From the NCBI GenBank assembly GCA_944470555.2, contig OX104134.1, forward strand, positions 50,149,890 through 50,213,889: a DNA stretch of 64,000 bases. The letters run 5' to 3'. The stretch is from Heterobilharzia americana. Taxonomy: Eukaryota; Platyhelminthes; Trematoda; Strigeidida; Schistosomatidae. A program made the translations under genes and the position numbers. Every line of letters starts with the position of its first letter. Within the stretch, counting starts at the first letter, position 1. This document shows, in pieces, positions 1-11,980 of the stretch. Under the pieces are notes generated by a model. The model had not been told where the DNA came from and made no database searches. It saw only the letters and a list, made by a program, of their open reading frames with translations.

Positions 1-60
1 CTCGCATTCATCGCTTCAAACTCCAAAGCGCTACCCACTAGACCACAGAGTTACTATATC
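1..60 (-). repeat. tRNA-derived SINE head cut by the window edge
   Basis: On the minus strand, positions 52 to 17 read like a tRNA A-box region (TGGTCTAGTGGGTAGCGC). This closely parallels the A-box of the SINE copy at 170-385. The body would lie left of position 1, so no B-box can be seen. It is probably the 5' end of another minus-strand copy of the same SINE family. Confidence 0.35.
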
Positions 61-169
61 GACTGCCTGTGCGACGGGTATAGTTTTTATGTTGTTACTT
101 GTACTATCCTATTGTTGATTGGACCGGATTGATCGACATCTATATGAGAGACCGGTTCTTGCTCGGATG

Positions 170-385
170 CCTTGAGGTTGCCTCTGCTTGAATTTTATCC
201 GAATGGTGGATAGTGGGTAGCAGTGGAATCTAGGATGTGCTTTCTGTTCTATTTTGAACTTACTAGTTGGATACACCTGCACTCCATTGAGTGACGTTGT
301 TCCTACTGAGACTGGAACCCGGTACCCATCTCTTCAAACGCCAGAGCGTTATCCATTAGGCCACTGGAGCATGAGAGCCATCGAT
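170..385 (-). repeat. Sm-alpha-like SINE with decayed hammerhead ribozyme
   Basis: Reading the minus strand there is a tRNA-like A-box at about 366-346 (GTGGCCTAATGGATAACG) and a B-box at about 321-307 (GGGTTCCAGTC). A hammerhead-like core follows at about 266-222: CTAGTAAGTTC, a short loop, then GAACAGAAAGC, then CATCCTAGATTCCACTGC. The order (Pol III promoter, then hammerhead, then a tail with the ATTCCACTGC motif) is that of the schistosome Sm-alpha SINE, as I recall it. The invariant CTGATGA box has become CTAGTAA and GAAAC has become GAAAG, so self-cleavage is unlikely. Confidence 0.65.
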
Positions 386-1940
386 TGTGTAACGAACATC
401 AGCTGGTGTTTGATATTTGTGTCTCTTCGTCGCCATATTGGGTCAAACTGTTCGATCTATGTTGGCAGATGAGCTTCATTTGGGATGTCTTGATACTTCC
501 TGACTATTCATTATGTCATAATCTGCCATCTGCCAACAAAGATCCAGCAATCTGACCCAGTACAGCGATGGGAGATCAAGAGTGTCAAACGAAACTTTAT
601 TCTGTTTGTTAATCTAATCAGGGAGGTAGTGATTAGCAGCTAAACTGAAGAAGCGAAATGTTCTACTGCAGGAGCTTCTCTCACTCACCGGGTCAAGATC
701 ATATCAGTTTATGTTTTCAACATCTCAAATGACAGCAGCATTTAAGAAGTGTAACCTAGAAAGCATATTTTTTAAAGTTACATAAATCTCATCGGTTTAT
801 GTGGATTGACTGTCTTAACAAATAAACTAAAAGTTCATCCCGTGTCCAGATGTTTTTTGATTTGATCAGTAAGGCCAGTCGCTTATATTGTTGTCGCAAT
901 GTAGATACGCACGTTGTGAGGTAATATGTAGTTTATCAGCAGTTGGATATTTCACAATATAAACCTAATCAATACTACACTTCTCTATTAATAAAATCCA
1001 TACACTCTAAAAAGAAACGCAAGTACAACTTTCTGCTTGTGAATAACTTCAAAAAGCACTTCTTCGTCTTAGTTAGAAATGAGCTCATTAAGCACAAATA
1101 TCAGTTGATATGCACAAGTTATGTGTACCTAATACGGTGTGTCACAATTCTATATTAAGCTTGGCAGTCATAAGACCCTATGAAAGTTCAATAGTGAGAA
1201 TGTAATAACGCAATATTAGATGAGGCTTTATATATTTTATCAGATATTGTCTTCACAATTTGGTTAGGTTTTTCGGTGTAAATAAAATCTGTCTGCCTTA
1301 TCGTCAGGTCAATAAATAAAGTTTTTATTCACAAGTTCTTAAACAGGAGTTTTTAGTGAATTTTCACTTTGATGGTGATAGTGCAAATAAAAGTTGTTTT
1401 ACCGAATTTAGATTTCAGGTGAATGTGAATAATCATATTTGTTTTTTATGGAAGAGTTATTTCTTTAGTTTCCACGAAAAAATATTAGTAAACTAGCTTT
1501 CTGTACAGGAAATGCAACATTTAGGCGAGAGGTTCTTCGAGTATGCAGATTAACTTGTGTTGGTTTCTTGCTATCTGGGTTTATGAAAGTTGTCTTATCG
1601 AATTTTGTGATGATGGCGGCTGAAGGTGAACGGAAAACTTGGTCCTGGGTTACTTACAACGGTCAGTCTTCAGATCATTAAATATGTGCTAAATATCTTC
1701 CGATTTCTAGATATTCTCCTATCTTTTACTTTTGCATGAAAACAATATCGTTATTTTTTTCAGTGGAAAAATAGCTTTGTACAGTGGTTATCATTCTGAA
1801 TGCGTTTTACTAAATATACGTGAAATCGTCCACTGGAGAGCGACCAATCTCGTGTTGTCTAGTCCTGAGTGCCGGCTGAATCCTATCGTTCATTTTTCAA
1901 TGTAATCATCAGTTTAGGAGGTTCACTGTCATAGTGCACT
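386..1940. other. No gene recognised
   Basis: AT-rich sequence with only short, unremarkable open frames. I see no conserved protein motif, no convincing splice pair and no clear repeat family here. Confidence 0.5.
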
Positions 1941-1944
1941 TTGA

Positions 1945-2075
1945 TGAATGTTAGTTGGTTGGAGGCGATCGACAGGACATAGGTTTTGTCCTTGTTGACA
2001 CTTGTCGGCAGGACGTATCTTCTACTTCAAGAGAACTGATATCCCTTGTGAGATTCAAACTCGGCTTCGAACCTT
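1945..2075 (-). repeat. SINE with hammerhead-like core (second subfamily)
   Basis: On the minus strand a B-box-like stretch (GAGTTTGAATCTC, about 2064-2050) is followed by a hammerhead-like core at about 2013-1980: CTGCCGACAAG, TGTCAACAAGGACA, AAACC. After it comes the tail GTCGATCGCCTCCAACC. The same tail words (TAGGTCC..., GCCTCCAACC) follow the cores at 3,941-3,970 and 19,257-19,283, so the three form one subfamily. The core is degenerate. Confidence 0.5.
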
Positions 2076-2109
2076 CTTGAGTTGGATCATATCTAGAAAG
2101 AACGTTTAA

Positions 2110-3835
2110 ATGCCTTGAGGAAGAATATTACAAGCGGGATCTTTGGATGTTGACTTTTCTTAAGCTTAAGGGGAGCTAGCAAGCAGGCATAGTAGGAATT
2201 CCATCACAAATGACCTGTCTTTTTAGATTAAAAAATATTGTGCCTTTATTGAAACAAATATTTTATGGATAATTGATGAATGATCTAGTATTCCATCTAG
2301 AAACCTGAACAGCTTTTATTCCCTGAACATGAGAAGGCTAGAAGATATAATAATCTTAAGGGAGTGTGCTATAATGTGAAATTATGATTCATATTGCTAT
2401 TTAGCCGCTGTGGTTTAAAAAGTATCAACTGTTGACTTTTTTGGGACTTCTGTATAGTTTTCAGTTTGGTTATTTTTGTTCTTAAGGTAAAAAATAACGT
2501 TGAATAGACAGTAGATACAATTTATCAATAGGTAGCAACAAATTTGAACAGCATTAAGACAATCACTCGACTTTTTATCAAACTTTAGATTTAAGTAACC
2601 AATTGGTGACAGATCTTACCTCTCAGATACTCATAACACAAAACATCCACTTTTCTGCTCGTTACTAGAAGCTGAATAGTGTATAATTTGATTAGGTAAA
2701 TATATGGAGGTAAGTAGGTAAGTAAGTTTTGGTTTAGGTAGATACCAGCTATTATAAATAGTTTGTTTAACTTTCAAAAGCAAGTTAAATGGTTGTAAAT
2801 GAGACCACAGCATAAATAAATAGATAACACTGTGCAAATAATGATAGTGAGAATATGCACACAGTGCTGACACATGAATCAACATCCATTGAGAGCATTC
2901 TGTAAACAGTTGACTGTTTCTCGCTGACTTTTGACCTACACTACTTGTGTACAGTTTGTAGTTTTCTCTTCAGTAGTTTTTATAAAATAAATTTCACACC
3001 AGTTAAACTGATGTTAATCGCATTTAATAAGATAAATCTTATCGTAAACTCTCCTACCTTTTATACTTATTTCACTTCGCAATATAAAGTGTGGAACTGA
3101 AAGATTTTACACGATAGCGTTTGATGAAAGAAACTTATCAACCTGAATTCAGTTAGCAAGCTACTTTCGTGATATAATCTGTGCTGAAAACCATCTAATG
3201 TACATGAGAAATATAGAGTGAAAATATTATTCATTGCTAGAAGATAATGTTGTACCGTATTTCAAGTTAACAGTTTTCCGCATCCACAGTGGAAATTCAT
3301 AGTGATTTTAAAGATTACCTTGACAAAGACTGAAATAACCAATTAATTTTCTCTAATTCATCTGGATAGAACATTTTTACTAAATAAAGAAAGCTAATGA
3401 GTAATTTCATTGGTTGCTAGGGTGGCCTTCGAGTTATTCGAAATTCGTCATGTCATGTTTCGGCTGTTGAATCATATCGTAATGTTGTGTAGCTTTTTTT
3501 CAACGTTATCACTATCTGCGATCATAACCAAGAAAATTCTTCTTTGCCTTAACTGGACAGGGTATATTTGTTTTATTCATTTCATTTGCATGCTAAATTT
3601 ATTTGTAAAGGTCTCAAAACATAGATCGAGAGAGAAAAGGGAAAGGGAAAGACTGGTATCTATATGATATAAGGTCAATCAAAGCAAATAGACTTTGAAG
3701 GCGACATAATAAAACTAATACTACCGAAACAAATGATAGCCAGAAGCCGGTCAGCACTCACGACCAGACAACATGAAGTTGGTTGCCCTTCAGTGACTAA
3801 TCAACTTACCTAATCCATTTCTGCAGAGGGTCGAC
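2110..3835. other. No gene recognised
   Basis: AT-rich with short low-information open frames on both strands. A purine-rich run (GAGAGAGAAAAGGGAAAGGG type) lies near 3,628-3,655. No exon, RNA gene or repeat family could be supported. Confidence 0.5.
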
Positions 3836-3839
3836 TGCT

Positions 3840-4015
3840 GCTCGAATCGCTCAGTTGTAAAATAGCTGATTACAACACTGGCTTATGCGGGTTCGAAACT
3901 CAGCTAGGACATCAGTTCCGTAGAGGTTGCAGATACGCCCCGCTGAGAGTTCCAACAAGCAAAAAACCTAGGTCCAGTGGTTCTTGTTGACTGCCTCCAA
4001 CCAATTAATACAAAT
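3840..4015 (+). repeat. SINE with hammerhead-like core
   Basis: A B-box (GCGGGTTCGAAACTC) at about 3,887-3,901 is preceded by a weak A-box-like region near 3,845-3,860. The hammerhead-like core CTGAGAG TTCCAACAAGCAA AAAAC occupies about 3,942-3,967. It is followed by CTAGGTCCAGTGG and a GACTGCCTCCAACCA tail ending near 4,010. The first core box has lost one base and the second reads AAAAC, so the ribozyme is presumably inactive. Confidence 0.55.
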
Positions 4016-4524
4016 GATATCGCTTAGCTGATTTCAAGGTGTTTATCAGGAAAGTTTTTCTTCTAACAGATAAAGAAAATTGTGTCACTATTATTTGTGT
4101 TTATGAATAGTGATAATAACAATATTAGGCGGTGAATTCACTTTTTAATCGGAAACTTTATTCTAATGAATATAGAAATTCAGCTGATTATTTTTTCCTT
4201 ACGCAGTTATGCGAATTAAATATTTTCTATCCATAATCTAGTACAGTTTATTAATGTGCGTGAAATATTTGTAATTTATGTTATTTTTATTTTTTGGAAA
4301 AGTAAATTAAATTTACTGTGAATTTCACGCAGCTGAGCACATATATGTATGCATATATACATATCTTACAGTAACGCTTTGCATAGGCCAAAAACTGTAC
4401 AAATTGATAGGATTAAAAATTAGTATTTTGTATAGAAACATGAGTTTTTTGAAACATTTCATGTTTCAATTTGGAGGTTTGTGGGGATTTATTTATTGGT
4501 TTTGTCTTAGGCTGTTATCTGCTG

Positions 4525-4695
4525 GAGAAAACACTTAACTATTGGCTCAAGAACCTAAAGGTCCTGGGTTCGAGTCCCTGACGGGGTCATGTGTGAAGCA
4601 TTCCTAAAGAGTCCTATACTAGAACAAAACAGCTCCCAGGTTTCCAATGATTTTGCAAACCGATGTCAGTCCATGATAAATACCAATCTGATTTC
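4525..4695 (+). repeat. Sm-alpha-like SINE with decayed hammerhead
   Basis: The sequence has a strong B-box (CTGGGTTCGAGTCCCTG, about 4,563-4,579) and then AAGAGTCCTATACTAGAACAAAACAGC at about 4,607-4,633. That is a decayed form of the core seen intact at 10,250-10,280. The 3' part (CCCAGGTTTCCAATG, then GATGTCAGTCCATGATAAATACCAA) matches the tail of the copy at 10,155-10,350. Confidence 0.6.
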
Positions 4696-4877
4696 TTGTT
4701 TCCCTAACATTCCCACTGTGTTGATATACGAAGTTTGTTAACTTTATCATTTTACATCACTAATTCAAGAAAAATTTCAGTCTCATACCTATGCGTAACA
4801 TAGAATGTAGTGAGGAGATATCGTGGTTGTCACTAGTGGTGGATAAAGTTAATATTGTTCTTCATTTGTGTTTAAAT

Positions 4878-5698
4878 ATACTAACAGAAGAACCTCGCCT
4901 GGTTAACTAGTTCACTAGTTACTAGCCAGTCCTAAGCCCGGGTAAAGAGGGAAGGTTGGGCATACGCCTAGCAACCCTATCCCGTAAAACGAATCCAATC
5001 GCTAAAGAAACTTCAGAGCACAGAGAAAATATAAAACATAAAAACAAACTTATTCCTCTCTGGAATCAGAGAGACGAAATGACGCCGGTTGGTGGAAGCT
5101 TACGAGAAGCCAGTCGCCCGATGTGTATTCTCTCGATAAAAGCGAAAGTAAACATGGGGACATGGAATGTCCGCACCCTGTATGAACCTACCACAGCAGC
5201 CCAGATTGCAAAAGAGATGAGGAGATATGGCATGGAAGTGCTAGAATCTGCCAGGAATCTTCAGATGGAATGGAAGTGGACTCTCTCAACTGTCAACTGG
5301 AGAGTCAATAATCTACTCCGATATTGTCACCCAGACGACAACCACGAGCGCACTGAGTTTGCAGTAGCTATCATGATGTCTCCAAGATCATTGAAGGCTC
5401 TCATGCATTGGAAACCAATCTCCTCCACGATCGGGATCATGACAGCAAGATGCAACTCAAAAGGAAAGAAAGTCATAAACATACAATGCTACGTGCCAAC
5501 AAATAATGCAGATCAAGTTAAGAAGGAGGAATTCTACAGACAACTTCAATCAGTACTAGACAAGACTCCAGTTGACGACATCAAAATTCTAATGGGTGAT
5601 GTGACATGAATGCCAAACTAGGAGCGGACAATACAGGAAGAGAACTCATAATGTTCCATTAGGAACTCAAAGGAAAAATAATAATACTAGCAGAAGAA
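4878..5698 (+). mobile_element. RTE-1 LINE, internally deleted, with 15-bp target duplications
   Basis: This element runs from 4,893 to 5,683 (791 bp) and is bounded by ATACTAACAGAAGAA (4,878-4,892) and ATACTAGCAGAAGAA (5,684-5,698), a 15-bp target-site duplication with one mismatch. The 5' end (CCTCGCCTGGTTAACTAG) is the same as in the full-length copy at 56-59 kb. An open frame from 4,956 to 5,609 covers the start of the apurinic endonuclease domain (GTWNVRTLYEPTTAAQIAKE, about residue 68, and the YVPTNNADQ and LMGDVT segments). Near 5,653 the endonuclease sequence jumps straight to the 3'-terminal segment (TGTTCCATTAGGAACTCAAAG plus AATAATAAT tail). About 2.4 kb, including all of the reverse transcriptase, is missing. 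Three bases (ATG) are shared at the break. It is dead and non-autonomous. Confidence 0.82.
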
Positions 5699-8600
5699 AA
5701 CACAATATAAGTGGTTTACAAGTACTGACTTGACATGATTTTGTTCATTCACCCATTTTTTGTCGGTTATATAAATTCGATGTTTAGAGTGTTACTATTA
5801 CGTTTAGCAGAAATGTAGTTTATTTCAAAGTATCTAATTCCTACTATCCAAAAACAGGGTGAAACTGCCAGTTCACTCCATTTAGTCAGTTTATTTTAAG
5901 TGTTAGAAGTTATTATGCCGGAAGTTGTGAACCTGTGTTTCGTTCTTTTAAGCGCTTATCAGAAAGATATATCTGCCACCTTTAAACTCATATTCCGTTT
6001 TTAATCCGAACATACATAACACATGTTTTAGTGCAAAGACTTTATTATATGTCTATTCAAGTCAAAAACGATCTCTGCATACGGTTTTTCATCTGAAAGG
6101 AATGTAGCTTAGAAGACAACGAAACCAGCTACCAAGTTCTTTTTGATGAACGGGGTTTATTTATTCAGCAAAATTTCAGAGTATAATGGGTTGTAATACA
6201 TTGGTTTCTATAGCGTAAGTCATGTCCACGGATTTTTACATCATAAGTTTTTTGTCGTATAGAATACGATTTAAATAATTTACTGTAATTCAATGCGATT
6301 CAGTGAATTTTATTACCCTCAATTGATTCCCTGTCATATTCCTGAGTACACCTTTTGTGCTTGTTAAAAGATGAATAATTTATGTTGTCATAAATCAAGT
6401 GAAATAGGACAGTGAATTATTCAATAGTTTTTTTTCTGAATGTGTACACTACCTTGAGTGTGATGATGAATAACGAAGAATCTTGGTTATACTAAAATGA
6501 AAATATTTGAAAAGAGCAAAAAACTACATTTTGAAAAAAATAACACGGAATTATTTTACTTAGTTGAATTTATATTAGGTACCTAAAAAGTGTATTGTTT
6601 GTATGATAAATTACAATAAACTCTAATTCACGTGAATTATTACGGAGTCATTAGGTGAATGTGATTAAAATAGTGCAGTCAAAAGCTACTTAATGGCATA
6701 GACACTGTTGCAAAATAAATAACTCGATCTACTGCATTGTCAAACTAGATTTTATGTTGCTTTTTATATATGCTGTTGGTGTATATAAGAACGTGCTCAA
6801 AAAGTGTCATTTCGGTTATACTCTGACCTTCAGCAATAATCTAAGCTTAGTCTAATTGTGAATTACACATATTGGTCTAATAATGAGCTTAGTTCATTTC
6901 GACGTTACACAAACTAAACCTTGACAATAACACCAAGTAACTGCACAGCTACAGAAATGTGTAGTTTTTTCAGTATTGACATGATCAAGATAGGAATACA
7001 AGTATACTACAAAGAATATGAACAATGGAAGTAAGAAATTTCCTAAATAATAAGTAGTTGTTAGCAGACATGTGATTTAAATAAAAAGTATTCATATTTC
7101 TTTGGTATAAATATGACTGACTGATTCGATAGGGCTCTTCGAGAACTATATGTAGCATTAGTCTATATATTTTCGCAGGTTTGAAACTGGCATTGTGAAC
7201 ATCTGAACATATATTTTGAATTCTCAGAAATGAAACCAACTTTTGTCTAGTTTAATCCAGCAGTATAATTGTTATGATGCACAGTTGTGAGAACGAACCG
7301 TAATACTTAACGATTGATAGTCGAGGGTTGAAACGGTTCAACCTCAGTGATTCACAAAGAGAAATAAAAAGACCGGGAATCATCTGAGCTTATGGTATCT
7401 CGGACTGAAAATGTTTATGAGTGAAAACTGACCCTATTTATAGAGTTTACAGTAACCTTGAAAGGCAAGGAATAATTATTGCATTTAAAGAAGCAGGAGC
7501 CAATCAGAACACTAGCGGGTTATACGAAATATGACCTTTGTGCTGGAAAAAGAGCGCGAAGTAAAGGATTTCAAAATGCCCAAATCGTTAGTATGGAATA
7601 TAAGGGATATAGGTATCCCTAACAACAAGTAAACTGTTGTCAATTCAGAATCGAAAACTGCTCCTTTGTCATGCTTACAATATGGATCATCACCAGTCGA
7701 AGAGGAAAGAAAGTCAGTTTGAAGTATTTTTCTGTACTGAGTCATCAGGGATTGAAATGTACACATTTCAAACAAAATGTAACACCATGCGAAAACTCAG
7801 TTCCACTAAGATGTGGAGTAAGTTGGTTATTTTTATTTTTATGCTCAAAATTATATCCGATAGATTACTTCAAACCAATTTGGTTTTTTAATTAACAAAA
7901 TGCTCAGAATGTACTAACTAAAACACTCAAAGTCCGCTTTTTGCAGACAACAAATAAGCAGAAAATAATCACGATTGTTCTAGTTTTTTTCAAGATTTCA
8001 TTATCTGGAAAACATCAAATTCTACTTTTTACAAGTTTATAACTTCTCATTTTGTATGAAGAGGAACTATATAGCCGAGAAATAACTTCTCAACTCCTAC
8101 AGTTATAAACATATGTTTCCAATGAACCAAATACTACGATCAGCATGCAGATAAATTTGTATCTTTTTGGTTGGAGAAGAATTAGAACCCTCGGCTTCAG
8201 ATTTCACTTTTCTGTGTGTGACTTGAATTTAGTACAGAAACTTGTACTGTTTCAACTGTTTCTAGAATAACAGTTGTTTTCAAACTCTGGTATTTCACCT
8301 TGATGAGAGATGAGTTTGAAGACACTTGTGAATCACGGTGAAACTAAATTAAGCTCCTCAGGAAAGAGGATGTTATAGCCCCTTTCGACCTACAAGTATG
8401 TTGCGATAGTGACCAGATTTATTGAACACGTTAGGGATGATCAGTAAATTTTCCCATGTGCCAACTCCAATATGCGGCCAGTTTTGAATAATTTACCTAT
8501 AAACGTACAGAGGCATCTACAAAGACAACACTCTTTGTGAGTTACTGGCCTAATCAAATTTGAAATCAGATGTTGAAGCATTAAAAAAGTGAGCAGTGTA

Positions 8601-8800
8601 TATATAGAAAGCAAGTACGGTTGTGGGCTATAAATGCATGTTAAGCTACTAAGCCTTCAAGGCAGGAAAGAAAAAATAATATCCGCGACTAAACTGAACA
8701 ATGTTTAGCATGTTATACGCCCTAAGTTAAGAGGGAAATTCCCAACAATTAGGAGACAAAATAAACTTAATTGGTCAAGCATGAAGAAGACACTTAATTT
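5699..8800. other. No gene recognised
   Basis: AT-rich DNA with short open frames. One frame pair at 7,512-7,895 is open on both strands but shows no recognised motif and no splice context that would settle it. No SINE B-box was seen. Confidence 0.45.
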
Positions 8801-8802
8801 TA

Positions 8803-8862
8803 GTTTGGGATTCATCATGGACTGATGTCAGTTGGAGGAACATTGGAAACCTGGGAGCACTT
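8803..8862 (-). repeat. 3' tail of an Sm-alpha-like SINE
   Basis: The minus strand reads GCTCCCAGGTTTCCAATGTTC and then GACATCAGTCCATGATGAAT. This is the same 3' tail as the copies at 4.5 and 10.2 kb. No promoter or ribozyme part is present, so the copy is 5'-truncated. Confidence 0.45.
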
Positions 8863-9892
8863 AATTGTCAGTAATTAATTGTTTTAAATGTCTTCTAAAA
8901 GATACTTTAGTTTAATTTGAGGTCCAATGGAGAACAGATATTATTGCAGCAGGAGCTTCATAGATGTTTCCAACAAAACACATGAATTTACTTACACATT
9001 TCCAAGTTGTCAATGGTGACACATGCCATGAGAACTTTTTCGATTTCTGAGGAAGGAAAAAGTCACCGAAAGCACTCAGAGTCAAGCTTAATGCCTAGAA
9101 GTTTGCAGAAAATGACATTACAATCATGAAATAGTTTAGTTGACCTAATTTGTAGAAATTATTCATGTTAACCTTCCGGTATCCTCTAGAAAACACTAAT
9201 ACCGTACCTGAATATATGAATAACTAAGTGATTTTAAGGCATGTAGTTAACCTTCTAGTATTTACTCTGTTGTCCTTCTACCTTCAGTATTCCTTAAGAA
9301 TCGACAGGCAGCGAGGGGGTTGAAATTCTGAAGGTTATTTCAAAAGCTCACAAAACGTCTAAGCTGTTATTAAGGGAAGTGAAGTAAAATGCAAACAGAT
9401 ATCTTTTAGGATTGTTGAGTCATTCAGATGGAAGCTGCGTGCAGTATAAATAGCATCAAACACTTTGGAGCTTCAAGTTTTTCACAGAGGTTGGATAAAA
9501 AAAAATCATTTAATGAGTTACAAATCAATGGTCTAGTAGGACTAGCATTTTTCTCTTGGTTTAGGTAACATGATAACTCTTTTCTTGTTTATCTACGAAG
9601 ACCGAATGGTGTAATAAAGGGGAATCATATAAGGAATTCTGGGGAATACCTAAATCTCCGAGTTTTGTCAAAATACATACAAGCTAGGTGACAGGATCCT
9701 TGTCTATTGACCTACCATTCATTGTCTAGGTGCGTTGCCAGTGCTCACCATTAGTTCTCAAAATGAGGATTGCATTTTCTATTCAGCACAACAGTAATCT
9801 CTGTTTAGAACAAGAATTCTGCAAGAAAGTTGTATTTGGTGTTCATCCGATAGTGGTCAGTTTGAAGGCTTATGAAGATTTTGTTGATTTCA

Positions 9893-10045
9893 GGTTGGTA
9901 TTCATCATGGATTAACATTAAGTGGAGAAACATTTGAAGCGTGGGAGCACTGCACAGATGTAATGTCGTAGTACGGCAGTCCTCAGGAGTGCGTGCACGT
10001 GAACCCACCAGGGACCAAGCCCAGGACTTTCAAGTTTCGTGGCAA
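9893..10045 (-). repeat. Sm-alpha-like SINE, decayed
   Basis: On the minus strand a tRNA-like part with a poor B-box (GGTGGGTTCACGTGC, about 10,013-9,996) leads into CTCCTGAGGACTGCCGTACTACGACATTAC (about 9,992-9,963). That is a mutated hammerhead region in which CTGAGGA survives but GAAAC reads CATTAC. The tail AGTGCTCCCACGC, then TTAATCCATGATGAATACCAA, matches the other copies. Confidence 0.5.
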
Positions 10046-10154
10046 ACATGTTATTAGTCAGCCAATGAGTTGAATATGAGAACAGGTACTTAGCGATGAC
10101 ATCAGATGGAGGTCGCGATATATCCTAAGCTGACAGAGGTAGAAATATGGATCC

Positions 10155-10350
10155 TTAAATTCTGGCCGAGCAGCTCCATGGTGACGTGCTGCCCATGGAA
10201 CCCGAAGACCTTGGGTTCGATCTCTGGGAGGGGGTCATAAGTGCACACTGCTGAGGTGTCCCATACTAGGACGAAACAGCTATACAGTGCTTCCAGGTTC
10301 CCAATGTTTTTCCGATTGATGTCAGTCCATGATGAATACCAACCTAAAAT
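10155..10350 (+). repeat. Sm-alpha-like SINE with the best-preserved hammerhead
   Basis: The B-box CTTGGGTTCGATCTC lies at 10,210-10,224 within a tRNA-like head starting near 10,160. The hammerhead-like core is at 10,250-10,279: CTGAGGT, then GTCCCATACTAGGAC (a perfect 4-bp stem II with loop), then GAAAC. Flanking CACTG and CAGTG can pair as an outer stem. The tail (TTCCAGGTTCCCAATG, GATGTCAGTCCATGATGAAT) ends near 10,345. In the family-wide CTGANGA box the last A is T here, a position normally needed for catalysis, so I expect little or no cleavage. Confidence 0.7.
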
Positions 10351-11479
10351 GGTGGTCAACTAAATTTATTGGTATTCTGGACAATATGTATACTGTTGGT
10401 CATTTTCTCATATAATTTTCATGGTATACTTCCTGATGTGTAGCTAAATACTAAGAATTAGAATTTTTTGTCAACGACAGTACGTCTTTAAATATGATAA
10501 CTAGTTTCAATTATTTGATGAGAAATGGAAAACTTGTCCTCTTTTGCATTTCAGTAGTTTTTACCTACTTTTGATCTAAACCGCAGTATTGAAACACTCA
10601 GTTACAAATTTCGACAGCTCATTTTGGATGTTTTTGTAAGGCAACTTAGGTAGTTTTTGACAAATGGAGCCTTTTCACATCGTATTCATGTGGTAAAAAA
10701 CAATCCTGTGTAGCAGATATCTAAATAGATTAACAATTTTTGTCTCGAATAGTTCACAATTTCACCGATCATTTCAGACAATGATGTAACACATCAAACT
10801 TATTTTGTGCTTTAATATAGGTGTTAAACTTAGGCATTGTGATAGAATTTAATTCCGTATTATATTTGTCTGTCTGATTTATAACATACAGTGAATAGTA
10901 TTATTTACTTGAGGTTTCGAGCATAAATTACTGCTCATAATCATGTCAATGTAAACGCACAACTTTCGACATTTGATTTTTATAGTAACGTCACCTCATA
11001 TGAGTTGTTTTTATTAGTAGTTAAATTTTCTATATCTCTGGTATAGGTGTTGCAGATCGTTAAGCCGGTCGATAAAACTTATCTCTGAGTTTGTAGGAAG
11101 ATACATTAGAAACTTTACGTAGGATCCTCAATAAAGGCTGGAATTAGGGTGGCATTTAAACCTACAAACTTACTCAGAGATTAGCTTTGTCGACTGGCTT
11201 AAGGATTCGGTAGAACCAATTAAGCAGAATACTCTAATCTATCAGATTGCATGTAATTGTCAAGCTAGCCGGTTGGGGTCAGTTAGAATAACCGAATATA
11301 GAAATTCGGCTAAATATATAATCACAGACCCGAATAAGAATAATAATCTAGAAAAAAAATCGGCTATTGCAATGCATGCATTAACACAACCACAAAATAG
11401 GGTGATGCAGAAATTCCCATTTAGACATTTAGTAAAACAAACAATGTGAGCGAAGAAATATTTCTTTTCAATCAGTTCC

Positions 11480-11980
11480 TCATCAATGGCTCTACACTAA
11501 TATAACATTTTCAAACGTAAAATTACATACCAATCTAGTGGTGAGAGTTGTTCAATGAAAGGTTATCAATCTCAAAGTATCAAGAAGGTGATAATTGATC
11601 AGGTAATTAAGACAGTTAACTAAAGCAAAGATTAATTATCGTAGAAAGATTTTGTGAACAGGTTCTTACATAATTGATATTTTGTATAATGATAACTAAA
11701 GGGCGAAAATGAACTGTTACGTAAAATGGTAAATTGTTGATGGTAATTAGAGACAGTAGGGGGGGGGGGGGAGAGAAAGATGGTTAAGTCTGTAATAATG
11801 ATAATAATAATAATGGAGCTATTAAAATATTAGTTATAGTGAATTGTGTGGTGGATGAAATGGAGAGTCTTGTTGTAACAAACTAGCTATGCAGATGTCC
11901 AAGGCAAAGAAAGAGGCTGTACGAATCTCTTCTGAACACACAGACTTGGCTTGTGTAGGTGGATTCCTGGGGCTTCCATG
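11480..11980 (-). repeat. Left inverted arm: 5'-truncated Penelope copy
   Basis: Read on the minus strand from 11,975, the arm encodes the last 29 codons of the Penelope protein. It includes GIHLHKPSLCVQKRFVQPLS and ends in TSA and a stop near 11,889. It then continues into the 3' region shared with 12,856-13,260. A run of about 13 G (11,759-11,771) is expanded relative to five C in the right arm near 12,972. Confidence 0.75.

Noticed and set aside
7512..7895. Frames open on both strands around 7.5-7.9 kb as a gene
   Set aside because: No motif, no splice context and no repeat match could be found, so there is nothing to support a call.
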